Shown here piece after piece: positions 12,729 through 24,694 of a stretch of DNA of 64,000 nucleotides (the stretch's first letter is position 1; each line of letters opens with the position of its first letter). The stretch is from assembly GCA_016165875.1 (NCBI GenBank), contig JABBOT010000005.1:1321823-1385822 (forward strand), given 5' to 3'. The notes under the pieces are model-generated. The model did no database searches. It saw only the letters and a list, made by a program, of their open reading frames with translations, and was not told where the DNA came from. A program made the translations under genes and the position numbers. The stretch comes from Acanthopleura granulata (Eukaryota; Mollusca; Polyplacophora; Chitonida; Chitonidae).

Positions 12729-12959
12729 CAGCGAGGCGTTATGACTCGGTGTGTCACGCCAGTGCGATCGGTGTGAGTCCAGCTCATGCTGACTTCCTCT
12801 CCAGCCATACGTGGGAAGGTTCGTCAGGAACCTGAGCATGGTCGGGGGTTTCCCCCCGGGGCTCTGCCCGGTTTCCTGACACCATAATGCTGGCCGCCAT
12901 CGTTTGAGTGAAATATTCTTGAGTGCGGCGTAAAACATCAATCAAGTACATAAATAAAG
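12729..12959 (+). repeat. SINE-like repeat R1
   Basis: Forward copy: 'gactcggtgtgtcacgcc', 'cttcctctccagccatacg', 'ggggctctgcccggtttcc', then the tail 'gtgaaatattcttgag' and 'cggcgtaaaacatcaatca', ending in an A-rich run. Confidence 0.75.
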
Positions 12960-13059
12960 ATTTTCAAACCAGATGTTGGGGAAAGGAGTTAGTAGACTTC
13001 CTCGGACTCTAAGTTCATGGGACGCCGATGTATAGTATACCGTCCCCGAATTTGGTATT

Positions 13060-13230
13060 GCCATGAAAGCCATCTATCTAGCGGTCGTTGAAAACCACTT
13101 TTCATTCATCCGCATGGTGTGCATATCTGTACGTCACTCGTGGGAAAGTTCGTCACTAATTTCTGTGTTCCTCTAAAAAGTCTTGAGTTTGACGTGGATC
13201 AATAATTAAATAAATAAATAAATAAATGAA
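13060..13230 (+). repeat. Dispersed repeat R2
   Basis: Blocks 'catggtgtgcatatctgtac' and 'gtgggaaagttcgtca', ending in (aaat)n. The same blocks recur near 29,140-29,360 at the equivalent place in the second unit, so this insertion predates the duplication. Confidence 0.6.
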
Positions 13231-13739
13231 ACACTGACATTCATAGAGTGCTTTTGTGTGGAAACATATCGCTTTGACACACTTACGATATAAGTGTTTA
13301 ATACGTGACACTTAGTCATGAACCTTCAGACATCTAATTGTTATTCAAGTGGCTAGTGTTTTTGGAATTCGAGATGTAAATGTGATTTGGAGGTGTGATC
13401 CAGAATGCACACACGTCCTTTGTGACACAAAGAAGCTGATGGCTGCATGTGTTTGGCACAGAGATTGTCTAGTTTGGCACCGGTGTTAGTAGTGTCAACG
13501 GATTGCACCCAAAATGGGACATAACAATGTGTATATTTTACAAGCCTATTTTCTTTCATATCCCAGTCTGTATCTTACTCCCAAGGGGGTGGGGGGGGAC
13601 CATTGATGAGAGAAGACATCAAAACTAAAAATTTGCACAAGCATAAATTTTGTTTTGAACACAACATGTGTACTGTGATATATGTAGAAAGATGCAAAAC
13701 GTCAGCGAAATGACCATCAATAGTGTACGTCATTTTCAG

Positions 13740-14062
13740 TTATTCTATCATCAAGTGTTCACATCATATTTATATGTAAGTTATCCATGATCCATTCATC
13801 ATCAATACATAAGTCATCAACAGTGCACACGTCATTACATACGTCATCATCGATCAGTGCATAAGTTATCCATGATTCAGCCAGCATCAGTACATACGTC
13901 ATCAAGAGAGCACACGTCAACAGTGCATACGTCACAATCAGTGCATACATCTTCATTTATTCTGTAATTATTAGCACACATGTCATCTTCAATTATCTTG
14001 TCGTCATCAACTCATACACACGTCACTCTTTCATCATCACGTCATCAGCATCACTCACATTA
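13740..14062 (+). repeat. catcatcagtgcatacgt microsatellite, unit-1 copy
   Basis: Degenerate array of 15-18 bp units based on 'catcatcagtgcatacgt'. It is the counterpart of the longer array at 30,340-30,545 and sits just downstream of the epoxide hydrolase relic. Confidence 0.8.
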
Positions 14063-14223
14063 TCGTCCATTACACTCTTACATGTTGTTTTCCCTTATTC
14101 CGTCATGAACACTGCACACGTTATTTAGAGTTACACATATCCAATCGACATTACACACACATTACGTGTAGTTAGTACGTCATGGACATTAAACACATGT
14201 GATCATAATTTTTCTGACAAATT

Positions 14224-14417
14224 CCTAGCAAGACAGTCGTTAATATGGCTGTTCAGGCTTCTGCTTGGTCAATTTGAACCCAATGGCTGGCGCCCTTGAC
14301 ACGCCAGTGTCCAGAAGCTGGTCCCCTTCTCCCCGCAGATCTGGGTTGGACACGTGACCTCCTCAGAGGCCGTGCGCGTCATTGCCCAGATGTAGTTGAT
14401 GAGGCAAGTGAAGGCAC
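14224..14417 (-). pseudogene. Epoxide hydrolase relic, last exon (unit 1)
   Basis: Clearly homologous to the last exon of the intact gene at 30812-31074: it shares the acceptor CTGCAG, the start encoding the P-I-N-Y region, the bases around the SHW motif and the flank. About 58 bp in the middle are deleted, losing the stretch between the catalytic acid and the His, and the frame is broken. The stop-codon region is also altered. Cannot encode a working hydrolase. Confidence 0.88.
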
Positions 14418-14721
14418 CTGCAGACAAATAATTGGTAGAAATCTCACCATCTCAAACAATAAATTTAATCAAACTCTTGTGCAGAGTTTAAGTAAAGAAT
14501 TGTCTGTGATTTTAGAATAAGCAGTACTACTGACGTAATTCATTAAAAAGAAACGTCTGTGGCCACATTTGTAATGAGAAAAATTCACTGACAGTAAACC
14601 TGAACCCAGTGTAAGAGCATAGAAACTACGGATAAAGAAATGTAACGCATGGTTAACGTTCTCGATATTTCGACTAAGTTTTACTTGTCATCTTCAGGAG
14701 ATAAAAAAAGCTCTGTCTTCT

Positions 14722-14818
14722 AGAGATGGGATGAGCTGGCTGACGTCGTCCACGAGTTTATCCACCGTGTAGTTCGACGTGTGGTATGCTCGACGTGTGG
14801 TATGCTCTCTGGTGAATT
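14722..14818 (-). pseudogene. Epoxide hydrolase relic, exon 3 fragment (unit 1)
   Basis: Matches exon 3 of the intact gene (34145-34257) over 'gagctggctgac' and 'gtccacgagtttatccacc', but carries an internal 19-bp direct duplication (cgacgtgtggtatgct repeated) and has lost the D-x-R-G-Y coding part. Exons 4 and 5, which should lie between this and the last exon, are absent. Confidence 0.8.
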
Positions 14819-14924
14819 ACTTAAAATTACTCAAATACGGAAAAACAACTTATGCGGTTATATTTCAAAAACAAATCGGACAAAGAGGCCTCTGTGAAAA
14901 AAGTGAACAGGAAAACGACGGCTA

Positions 14925-16390
14925 ATGTTTTTCGACCACAATTTTATTAAGAATAGTTTTCGGCTCTTCCTTTCATTGGAAATAAACGCCGCCTTAAATA
15001 TACCTCCATTTTTGTCCGTATCTTTAAACAACCGAATTCCTTATAGAGAAATTCGAAACAACAGTGTTCACCTGCTTCAAACAGAATTAACTTTGTATAT
15101 AAACCAGTCAGTCAGAATGCGTTATTTCCAGAAATAACTGCATTTTTCTGAGGGAATTTTGATATGAAACAAAGTACAAATATTCCAATAATAAGTTTTG
15201 CAGAGTTTTCCAGGACTTTGAATTAATATGCCAGAACACATGGGGGACAGGTTCATTAGCGGCCTTCGAGAAGAACATTTTCGAATCTCCGGCTTTTTGT
15301 GGGAACTTGGTAACAGTAAGCTCCTTGTGACGTCCGTGTTTCCTGCACATAATAATCCAAAGAATTCCTAGTTAATTGGATACCAAGTCATGTTGGTATC
15401 TACGGAAACAATTTCAAAACCAGAGAATCTTTTGCTGATTTACATAATTTCTGTAACTGATATGAATTGCAGATATGAAATAAAGGCGCCCATAAAGTCA
15501 TATTACGTAACAAACGTTTTTCAGGCACGGATTGACTGCCCCGGTCGTAAAAGGTACTCAAATATGGGTACCTTGAGGAGCTCGACCTGCAAACAAACGC
15601 CTTTGACCTCCCAGAGAACGTGTACAGGCATGCGTGTTCCTCACTGAACACGGAACTCGTATTCGCTAATTACTGGAATATCTAGTCAGTTGATTCAGCG
15701 AGTTGTCCAATTAGCACATGACTAATTAAAGGTCTGCTGGCATAACCAAGTATTTTAAATTAAAATGTGTATTTTGCGTGGTAACAATTGTTTGATTATT
15801 TCTTTCATGTGTAGCTTCAGTGCTCCTTACTTCACTTATAGGACTGTAGTTAGGTTTATATAAGGCATGCTTTTGGGATTCCACCAATGTGTGCAATGTG
15901 GGCTGTTTTACGTTAAATACCCATCCTACAAACTCACGCAGTTTAGTAGCTCTTTCGGAAGCAGGTCTCACTGTTGGCGTTTTGTCATTTGTAGACCCAA
16001 TCTAAAACCATCAACATAATATAGCAATTAACATTGACAAAACTTTCATCAGGGATCCAGCCAGCAGATATTATTAGTTTGTTTCGGTCATGCCTTGGTA
16101 ATTTGACAACGTATTACAGTTATTCCCCTTTGTTTGCCTGAGGTTTGGGGTTTCTCTCACCTTGGGGTAGAACTGATGTCGGACGACTCAGTTCCGTGTA
16201 ATGAGCTGTTCAAGGAGTGGTCTGCTTCGGGATCCGCTACCCTCGCTACACTGGTGAGGAAGTTACAGGAAATCCAGAGGCAAGATCTAGTTACTTATTT
16301 ACAGGACACTTAACTGCTCAGGGTGTGATGTCAACGCGGAGAAGTGTATGTCTGCCACCACTCGGCTGCCGAGTGAACAGCCAAGTTTGT
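14925..16390. other. Spacer between the two duplicated units, left part
   Basis: Homology to the second unit stops near 14,920. Several short open frames lie here (for example minus 15,108-15,350 and 15,726-15,971), but none shows a family motif, a matching splice partner or a paralogue in the window. I see no supportable gene. Confidence 0.5.
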
Positions 16391-16397
16391 CAGTCTT

Positions 16398-16500
16398 GGT
16401 AGTTTTAGCACCCTCGTCAGTTTTGGCACCCTCGCCAGTTTTTGCCTCTTTGGCAGCTTTGGCACCCTCGCCAGTTTTTGTACCATGGGCAACTTTGGCC
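16398..16500. repeat. Short degenerate tandem repeat
   Basis: Imperfect repeats of 'ttggcaccctcgccagtttt'. The minus strand would read repeated K-T-G-E-G-A-K, which is what a short repeat gives in any open frame; I do not call a protein. Confidence 0.6.
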
Positions 16501-17058
16501 TCCTCGTCAGCCAGGCACAATATAGGAACGGCCGTATTTATCTGGCAGCTATTTTCTCTACTCCATTTGGTTATTTGGAATATTTCTGGGTTTTTTTTGT
16601 CATGCTGAGTGAACTATTGTCTAAGTCATATTGCCTGGACGTTAGTGGCCGTGCAGCCTATACACGGTCTAGGTCGCTTTCTTGAAGCCATCACTCAGTG
16701 GCGAAGCTGCGACCGTACGTCAAGGGGTTTATCAGGCACCGGGCCAGGTGTGGTGGTTTCCTTGTGTGTCTCTACCCGGTGTACAATAATGGATCTAATT
16801 GTCTTCCTGTAAGTGAAATATTCCTTGGCAAAATTACAAGTATATACAGAGTTAGTGCAATTTTGCCATTGAACTGAATATATATCCATTACATAGCTGC
16901 CAAATTCAATATGAAGTATTTCTTTATGAGAGGTTTTATGAGATATTGTTAGATGGCATTTTAAAGAAAGAAAGAATGCTTTGGAACTCCAATATGGCAA
17001 ATTCTAGTCGAAATAACGACGCGCTTTTGCCGATATTTGAAGGCAATGATGTGGGAAA

Positions 17059-17146
17059 TGTTTTTTAGCTGTATTGCCGTGCCACATGTTTTTTAGCTGT
17101 ATTGCCGTGCCACATGTTTTTCAGCTGTATTGCCGTGCCACATGTT
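17059..17146 (+). repeat. Three-copy 27-28 bp tandem repeat
   Basis: Near-perfect copies containing 'tttagctgtattgccgtgcc' separated by 'acatgtt'. Non-coding. Confidence 0.85.
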
Positions 17147-17149
17147 TTA

Positions 17150-19126
17150 AGGGTAATACTGTTTTACGATAATTTATTATAATATATTTTTGTTGTTTTT
17201 TTATGAATGGCCGTGATTTTATTATTAGGAATTTTAACTGTCCATTTTGCTGGAGAATTTTGTGGCAAAGTGTGATCATGTGTTATCAGATATTGATCAG
17301 TTTGGGATTATTCTTGTAACTGTCCACAATAATGACATCATAAGCAATGACAGCAATTATACTAACAGAGTGCTAGCCACATCCGGCCATAAGAGGTTCA
17401 AAGCCGTCTTAACTGGTCATCATTGTTTCTGTACTACTCGAGTAAGATACAAGCTGAATAGTATTAACAGTGTTTCTGGTCCCAAATATATATAGCTGTA
17501 CTCTTATATTTTCAATGATTTTTTTGCAGCGCAGAAACGCCGATGGCTTTGGACAAGTTTTTAGTGTGTAGTATTAATTAACTTGGCCGTGACGATAAAT
17601 TGAACTTTTACCGTTATTCTAAAAGCTTACTTGCCCAAAGTTATTCTGTTTAAATATATGTGTTGAAATAATCAAAATATCTGAGGAAATGAGTGATGGG
17701 TTTAATTTTTATCTATACTTACAGTCCTCGGCGTACACATTGTGTTTTATTATTTGGAAACAAAACTTTTGTTCTTCGCGTCAAAGTATATGCCAAAGGC
17801 GGTGTCGTTATTTCCTGTACTGTACTCAGGCATGCTTCCATGTTACTTGTATCCAGAATGTGTGTATAGGATTCTCCTGAGTGTCGTCATAAACATTGGT
17901 TCTAATGAAGACATCATTACTTGGTCTGACTATAATTAAAAATCTACATGACAGCCTGATATTCTCTTTGTAAGTCTATCAGATAGTCCGGTAACATTGT
18001 TAACATGCAACTTTTAACCTGGGTCTATTATCTTTTAACGTGGCTCAATCATTTATTAAAGTGAAAGACATCAACAAATCGAACAGGGAAATGTCGCATG
18101 TGTTGGGGATATGCGCTTGGGTTTTTGTTTCTTTTGTCCAATTCCAGCACCCCTCCACCATAACTACAGTTACTTCAAAATTTGTAATGTAAGCAAAATT
18201 ATGATTTCCTCCACAAAGCGTCAAAATAAAAAGTGTTGGTCGATAACTATATTAGTAGTTTTGATTTTTCGTCATGAACCGCTCAGCAATAATCAAGTAG
18301 GTAATCAGGAACAAATTTATCTCCTGTTGGTGGTCCACAGTGGATCCACTGAGGAAAACTAATGATTGCCTAGTGACGTCACTTGGTCGAAGCTTGTAAT
18401 ACCCGATAACAGCTGTATCTGGAAAAACAATCTGACCGGAAGTTCCTTGTGGCGCAAGACGGCTTTAACAGCTCGTAGGATCGACTGTACATCTGTGAGG
18501 TTGCCAGGGACCTTGAGGTGTGGTATTTATCATTCTCTGGGCTCTGTTCTCTACTCAAAACGCCACGGTAATATTCTTTAGACAGTGTGTAACATCAATG
18601 GATGAGATTCATGACTACATAGATGTTCTCCTATTGAGTAGGAACGTGGTAAACGTTGATATACTGTTGTCATTTCATTGGAATGACCGATCGCTGTCAT
18701 AATACTAATCCAGTAAAAGGAAAGGACCATGCACAACCAAGAGTGTTAAACCGTAATTTATTGAAATCATCCTTAAACAGTCTGGCATTTATTTCAAAAT
18801 AATGAGATTTTCAAAACGTAAAAATTTGTATTTGTTTCGTGAGTGCAAGAAACTTGAAATTGTCTCGATATGTAAGTGTGACGTTCTTTGCTCGAAGCAA
18901 ATGATGGGCTGTTGTCTCTCTTTATTACTTTCTTACCGCCGAATGACGAAAAGACGCCTAGAATTCCTACATCCTACACACCTCATGCGCACGATGACAA
19001 TCACTGATTGCAAAGGCTGGCATGGCTGGTCTTTTTCTGCGTCACGAAAATGGCCTAAGTGTTCCCAATGGAGGAGAATCTCTGCAGCTGTACAATCTGC
19101 CAGACATGATCATAACCTGCTCTACG
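17150..19126. other. Spacer downstream of SLC6-B
   Basis: AT-rich sequence with short unrelated open frames. The only interpretable element is an AATAAA on the minus strand at 18,788-18,793, a possible polyadenylation signal about 335 nt past the SLC6-B stop. Nothing else recognised. Confidence 0.45.
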
Positions 19127-19234
19127 TTAAACATTTGGGCCCTTCATCCTCATCTGCTCTACCTGGTGGCCGTCTTTCACAGCTAACCGAACACCGCCCT
19201 TACCGATGACCTGCTCAACTGAGGACTTTAGTCG
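19127..19234 (-). pseudogene. SLC6-B exon 13 (cytoplasmic C-terminus)
   Basis: 108 nt, acceptor CTTCAG. Encodes RLKSSVEQVIGKGGVRLAVK, a short basic tail and TAA. Equivalent to the SLC6-C tail that begins RFKSTIRPQ. Identified by position, phase 0 and the R-x-K-S start. Confidence 0.75.
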
Positions 19235-19679
19235 CTGAAGAGAAACAATTTCAAAAATTCATCTGGTTTAATTATATAATCTATACCAACATATAATTAC
19301 ATACAACCAAACACATAAAACAGCCTTCATTCGCTGCGATTTGTATCATCGAATGAAAGTAGGACAAACTCTGCTTCTTACAGTTTGTGGCCTTCTACAA
19401 AAATTCAGTGGTTACATGTTAGCACCTTACGATTTTGTTAAATTCTTCGCGCTGTTCAGGCATATTGCATTCTGGGCAAGCCTCCGTTTTATTTACGTTT
19501 AATAAATACAAGTTAACAATTCCTCAGGGGAGACGTGCCTTAAATCCGTTCCTGGAACTAAGAATAAGCAGTTCACCCACAAGTTTAGTAAAAGTAAAAA
19601 CTGCGTAATCATAGCGTTAAAAAAGAACAAATAAATAAATAAATCAATAAATAAACACTAACAAGGTAAAGGACACCAT

Positions 19680-20135
19680 ATTTCCCCTGGCCCCTGGCCG
19701 GTTTTCTCCCGACATTATGCTGGCCGCCGTGGTATAAGTGAAATATTCTTGAATACGGCGTTAAACACCAAACAAATAGATAAATAAACAAAGCACGATG
19801 ATTTCTATGCCTGGAACTCATGATACGAGGTTCAAACCCGGCCCAGGGTGGGAATTTGCAAATTCTCCCGCACTCACTGTTTGTATAGAGGCCTTGGTAA
19901 CAAGAAGCGATCAGCGACATTGGTGTGGACGTCAGCGTATTCCATAACATTAGTTGAAGGCCACTTGTCTTCCATTCTGATTCTGATATCACATGTGGGA
20001 AAGTCAATGAGTAACTTGCCAAAGGTTATTGGTTCACCTCGGACACTGCATAAAGATGACTGCCATCACATATGTTAAAAACTCTTGAGTACGACGTTAG
20101 GTAACAATCAAAATATATAAGTAAATAAATAAATC
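19680..20135 (+). repeat. R1 tail followed by an R2 repeat
   Basis: 19,680-19,800 is an R1 tail ('ctggccgccgtggtataagtg', 'aatattcttgaatacggcg'). 19,800-20,135 is an R2 copy with a tRNA-B-box-like 'ggttcaaacccggcc' near its start and an (aaat)n end. Both lie between SLC6-B exons 12 and 13. Confidence 0.65.
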
Positions 20136-20168
20136 TGCACTGCAGTTTCACCAACCCTAGCCACTCAC

Positions 20169-20335
20169 CTGACGCAAGGCTCCTCGTCCCGTGACCAACG
20201 CATAGGTCATGAAGCCAGGGATAGGAGGGAGTTACTAATGGCCAGAATCCATCCGAACACATTCGTCCACTCAGGGTACACGTAATCTCCGTACTTCGGC
20301 GAGGGAAACGTTACCATGGCCAACGTCTGCACCAC
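20169..20335 (-). pseudogene. SLC6-B exon 12 (TM12), 1-bp frameshift
   Basis: 167 nt against 168 in SLC6-C. Encodes VVQTLAMVTFPSPKYGDYVY, then [19 protein letters not shown] missing base near 20,216-20,226 then shifts into a TGA four codons on. After the break the other frame reads PGFMTYALVTGRGALRQ up to a good GTGAGT donor, showing the original exon. Confidence 0.87.
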
Positions 20336-20728
20336 CTGGAGGTAAGAAAATCGCACTGTTGTTAGTCTGTCACAGCTCAAACAATACACCAGTACTGATT
20401 TTCTAATTGACACAAGAATGAGGGACATGATAAATAAGGTGAATATATCAAATGAGGGTGAAGCTAGAGGTCATTCCTGTGAGGTAAAGAACTCAATATT
20501 TTCTAACACTGATGTATGTGTACATCTGTTTCTGGATATCGTAAAAGGCTGTGATATAGTTGACAATTCGGGGTAAGACTAAAGATTCTAGATCATCCCA
20601 GAGCCTTTAGGAAAACACTAAAAAAACCCCAGAGAACCATTAATGAACCCAGGAACATTGAAAGAGTCACGACGGACTTAATACTGAAGGCGGTTACTGA
20701 AGCCACATTTACCATGTGTTTAACTTAC

Positions 20729-20838
20729 CGTCATGGACAGGGGCACAAGAACCATCCAGGAGAATTTCATAAATAGAAGTAACCAGTCCGGAGCAAAAGA
20801 TCCCATTTCCTTGATGTTGGACATAAACCGGTCAGCAC
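20729..20838 (-). pseudogene. SLC6-B exon 11 (TM11)
   Basis: 110 nt, acceptor GTAAG, donor GTAAGT. Encodes ADRFMSNIKEMGSFAPDWLL, then FMKFSWMVLVPLSMT. Confidence 0.85.
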
Positions 20839-21068
20839 CTTACAAGACAGTTATCAGTTTATGGATTATAATGACAGGTAGAAAGTTTGCCCTTACTACT
20901 TCTGGTTCTTTGGTCCACTTCATCTGCCAGCGTTGATTGGAAGCGTTTCATTTGGCGATAAATGTTGCTTCTACCAGCATGTATCTGTAACAGATGCTTA
21001 CGCCATTGCTCAGAAAGTTGGCCTGAAATCCAATACTATACCAGGGTAGTCCTCACGTATCTTCTTAC

Positions 21069-21168
21069 CATAGATCCAAGTGATGACAACACTCTCACAA
21101 ACAGCTATCAACAATATGGTGAAGAAAGATGCGTACCAATCCACGATTTGAAAAATATAAATGCCACC
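21069..21168 (-). pseudogene. SLC6-B exon 10 (TM10)
   Basis: 100 nt, donor GTAAGA. Encodes GGIYIFQIVDWYASFFTILL, then IAVCESVVITWIYG. The donor here is a normal GT, whereas the SLC6-C equivalent has GC. Confidence 0.87.
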
Positions 21169-21888
21169 CTAGAGCAGAAAAACGAAAAGTAATATCAGTA
21201 TGCGGTTATATAGTAGTTCTAATCATATGGGGAAACTTTTAGTTTACAAGTTGGAAACGTGTCATGTATATTAAAGCTCATGTTTATGGTTCATATGAAA
21301 CTGGAATATTTGTTTATCTACTGAAGAATTAGTTCGTGTCTGTACCATAATAACGACAGATCTTTCAAGGTATCGGTTTTGGTTAAAGAAATTCACGAAT
21401 AACATTGACATCAAGTAGGAAATTTCTTGTCATTCGCCTTGTCATTCAGACTGTTGGTTATCAGATTTTGTACTTTTGACGCAAGAGTGACGTCCCTTTG
21501 CGTGCCATCGCCCTTGTTCTAGTGCAGGATGACAATCAGTCCATGAAATCTATCACCAAATAAAAAAGTCGAAGTTATGATTGAATTGTATTTTTCAGTT
21601 TTTCCTGTTGCAAAAATAACACAACTGTGCTACCAATTTGTTGCCACTTTCATAGTATGCAATTTCATTTATGATAGGCCAATACCTGGACTTATTGCCA
21701 TTACTGAAAGTGCGCAAGTGTAACAGTACCGAGGCCACTTTAGAAAAACTTTGTGCGGAGATATATGCCCGTATCTAGATCCTCTAAGCTCCATAAATAG
21801 GCATGTTTTACAGAGAATGATTTGCATACAAGTAGATTAAACATGCCTGTTGTAGCGGAAATAAAGTAGGCTCTAATATCATACTAAC

Positions 21889-22020
21889 CTGTGTTACCAG
21901 AGGAAAGGAGAGTATAAAAGACAGACCCAGGAACACCAAAACTAACAGAGGCTTTCGGTTAGAGAGTACTTCCGGGAACATGTCCGTCAGTCCTGTGGTT
22001 ACTGTCTTCACCATCGCAAA
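21889..22020 (-). pseudogene. SLC6-B exon 9 (TM8 end and TM9)
   Basis: 132 nt, acceptor TCTAG, donor GTTAGT. Encodes FAMVKTVTTGLTDMFPEVLS, then RKPLLVLVFLGLSFILSFPLVTQ. Length equals SLC6-C exon 9. Lys occupies the usual TM8 Glu position. Confidence 0.87.
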
Positions 22021-22430
22021 CTAGAAAGGAAAACCACGTCAGACAAATATGTTAGATATTTCTTACCAGAGGTAACAACCATCAAAATGTTTTTTTTTCA
22101 CATTTAGCTGGAATGACACAAAGTGGGTATTTTCTAAGAGATATAAATTTTGATTTCATAATGGTAATGTGTAAGCTTATCTGGAAGCATACGATAAACT
22201 GTTCGATCGGGATGTGACAGCGGTAACTGCTAACAACGCTTGACACTTTATGTTTAGGTCCATTCTTTGCCATATATGTTCATATAACACTGAAATGTTT
22301 TACATTCGCTGGCCTGGGGCATCTTTTTAAAGGCGAAACTATTACTGCAACATTTTCCGTCATCTTTCTGACAACGTACATCCGCTTCAGTAATTCGTGT
22401 AGTGTAGATAGCACAGGGCAAATCATATAC

Positions 22431-22543
22431 CTGACTGTCCAGACCGAGAAAGAGAATGAGGAGGAAGAAGAGGATTGCCCATAAGTGTGGCACTGGCATG
22501 GAGGCGACCACTTGAGGGTAGGTCACAAACGATAACCCAGGGC
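22431..22543 (-). pseudogene. SLC6-B exon 8 (TM8), intact frame
   Basis: 113 nt, protein identical to SLC6-A exon 8 over the exon ([12 protein letters not shown] ... GLDSQ). Splice sites kept. Confidence 0.85.
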
Positions 22544-22941
22544 CTGCAAGAACGCAGATGTAATGGATTTGTTTATTTCTTTATTTATTCTTTTGACTGT
22601 AATGAATTCAAAAGCTCGTTATTTCGAGACGCAGCAAAAAAAGTGTAACTGATTAAACAGCTGTTGCATGAACAAATAATAACCAAAGATTTATTTCAAT
22701 CGAGAGTGTTGAGCAGACATTTAGCATATAATCAAGAGTAGAGCGCAACAGCAAAAATATTCAAACAAAAATATAACTGAATATATTTCAGTAGGTATAA
22801 AGTGTTCTACAAGATATTCCATCTGTAATGACCTGCAGCTGCGGAGATAAAATTTCCCCAAATACCAATGAAGTCCGATTTTTGAGTAGATTTCGAGTTT
22901 AAGTCTAATGATGTACTTCGTCCTAGTGACGTTATGAGTAC

Positions 22942-23066
22942 CTGTTGTGATGACTTCAGCCACGTGTGATCCCGACTGATAAGCGATACAACCCACACCG
23001 GCAAAGACGACAGCGCCACAGAATATAGCCGTAATAGTGTCCGCAACAGCTACAATGATAGTATCT
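22942..23066 (-). pseudogene. SLC6-B exon 7 (TM7), intact frame
   Basis: 125 nt encoding [20 protein letters not shown], then [22 protein letters not shown]. Only a few changes from SLC6-A, including Ser to Thr and Thr to Ala. Splice sites kept. Called pseudogene only because of the gene it belongs to. Confidence 0.85.
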
Positions 23067-23922
23067 CTGCACAAGGAGAAAAGTGTTTAAAAAGTTTAGG
23101 ACAATAATACGAGGCAGTTTCTGTAAAATTCGATAAAATTGGATAGCTGTTTTCGAATCCGTCTGGTTTATGGGCTGTGTACATATTTGGAAGTCCGACT
23201 TTGTACAGCAAATACCTGGATAAAATTAATATCATTAATCGTATTATTGCATAAAATTGGCTGAATTTTTCATATTTGCTGCTTTAATATTTCATTAAAT
23301 ATGATTCACAGACTATATTCCCTAACCGCAACTGTGTTCTGCACGTAAGTCATTCTGTACTTAATGGTGAATATTAAATTCGTACTTAATAATGGTTGTG
23401 TTTCTTTTGCATGTGTGAATATAAAAACAAACATTTAGCTGGACTGTTTTGCATGAAGCGATACTTAATAAGTGTGTTCGTTTAGCATGGACATATAATA
23501 AATAAAAATGTGGACAGCCAGCTGAAGGCCAGAAAACAACGGACAAAGTGGTGATATTCTTGCAGGATAAATGATCACGATAAATTTTCCTTCAATTTCG
23601 ACATATATGATATGATTTTGTAAAAAAGTATAAATTTTTGAATCAGCTAAAAATGTTATAGTCAACTAAAAATGCCAAGTTGTTCAATGTGGTCAAATTC
23701 GTGCAATTTTGAACCTATTCAATCTCCAATTTAGTCAAGAAGAAAGTGGGACAAAACTTTGAAGAAAAATTTGAACCTGTTTTATCAAATCACATTGTGC
23801 ATAACCAGTTATCAACGAAGAACCGAGACCTGCCAGACAGGTGTCAGTCGAATTAAATGAAATACTTAAAGTACGGCACAGAAGCAAATAGGACAGGTAT
23901 TATGAAGTGAAAAAAGGTCTAT

Positions 23923-24049
23923 CTTTAAGCAGAGGACACAGGAAGAGGAAGAGGACTCGGTCGGAAATACTGCCCCCAAACCGTCTCCATAAACACCACT
24001 GGGATGCCGATAACGATGGCAAATATAATGTAGGGGATCAAGAAGGCAC
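23923..24049 (-). pseudogene. SLC6-B exon 2 remnant, frameshifted, donor lost
   Basis: Encodes [20 protein letters not shown] as in SLC6-A, then a net 5-bp deletion near 23,940 shifts the frame to TAA. The donor dinucleotide, GT in SLC6-A, is AT here (23,921-23,922). Ala-Phe of the GQYF motif region has become Val-Trp. Confidence 0.88.
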
Positions 24050-24279
24050 CTAAGACATAGAAATGAAGACCATAACAAATAACAGATAAAAAAACAACAT
24101 TGTAACACAGAAGAAAACCATGATAAATAACATGTAAAAATCACAAAAAATCACTAAAATATAAAAAAAATAAAGGCCATGACAAATACTTCGTCAGACG
24201 CATCAATCTGGCATACATATTCATCACTATTTACCATGCACAGAAAAATAATACATTTCTACAAGGCACTTTAGAATCC

Positions 24280-24390
24280 CTTCTTCCCGCCATAATGATG
24301 GCCGCGGTGGTGTAAGTCAAATGTTATTGAGTACGGCAGTAAACACCAAGAAATAAATAAATACATAGATGATTAAGTAAATAAATAAAT
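24280..24390 (+). repeat. SINE-like repeat R1, tail only
   Basis: Blocks 'cttcccgccataatgatggc' and 'gtaagtcaaatgttattgag' with an (aaat)n end. A more decayed form of the same tail lies near 7,425-7,500 in unit 1. Confidence 0.65.
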
Positions 24391-24694
24391 AAAAATGTTA
24401 TTGGGTTCGTTTGTGACTATCCCAACTCTTAACTCTTGTCTTTAGCCTGAGAGCACTGACCATCGGACAATCACGTGTTATTTTCGAAGGTTTTGTCTCT
24501 TAATGAATCATTTAGCTTAAAGAGGCAGCAAACATCGGACATTACTGTTACAAGTCGTAAAATCAGAGACACAGCAGCAGCTCCCGCCACACAGATGTCA
24601 TTCGGCAGTGATCCCATCAATGTATAAACGGTACATTCGTTTCTCTCGGACTGATAGAGCAAATGCCTTTTACAACTGTATGTGTGCATCTGGC

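Larger units (their letters stand above)
19127..24049 (-). pseudogene. SLC6-B: duplicated SLC6 transporter, broken copy
   Basis: Gene-level entry. Second copy of SLC6-A. Present: a damaged exon 2 and exons 7-13. Missing: exon 1 (absent from the matching flank near 27,770) and exons 3-6, removed by a deletion that joins sequence equivalent to SLC6-A positions about 1,668 and 6,756 (junction near 23,760). Exon 2 has a net 5-bp loss with a stop and its donor GT is AT. Exon 12 has a 1-bp deletion. The remaining exons keep frame, lengths and splice sites, so decay looks recent. It is useful as a guide to the SLC6-A C-terminal exons that lie outside the window. A truncated transcript is possible; a working transporter is not. 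Confidence 0.9.

Noticed and set aside
15545..15660. Leucine-rich-repeat-like peptide on the plus strand (LEELDLQTNAF)
   Set aside because: One partial motif, no second repeat, no splice partner, and an equally open minus strand.
16299..16520. Lys/Ala/Glu-rich frame with K-T-G-E-G-A-K repeats
   Set aside because: Explained by a short tandem DNA repeat; no flanking exon or motif.
19127..24049. SLC6-B as a functional short transporter
   Set aside because: It lacks TM1 and TM3-TM6, exon 2 has a stop and no donor, and exon 12 is frameshifted; the transport core cannot form.
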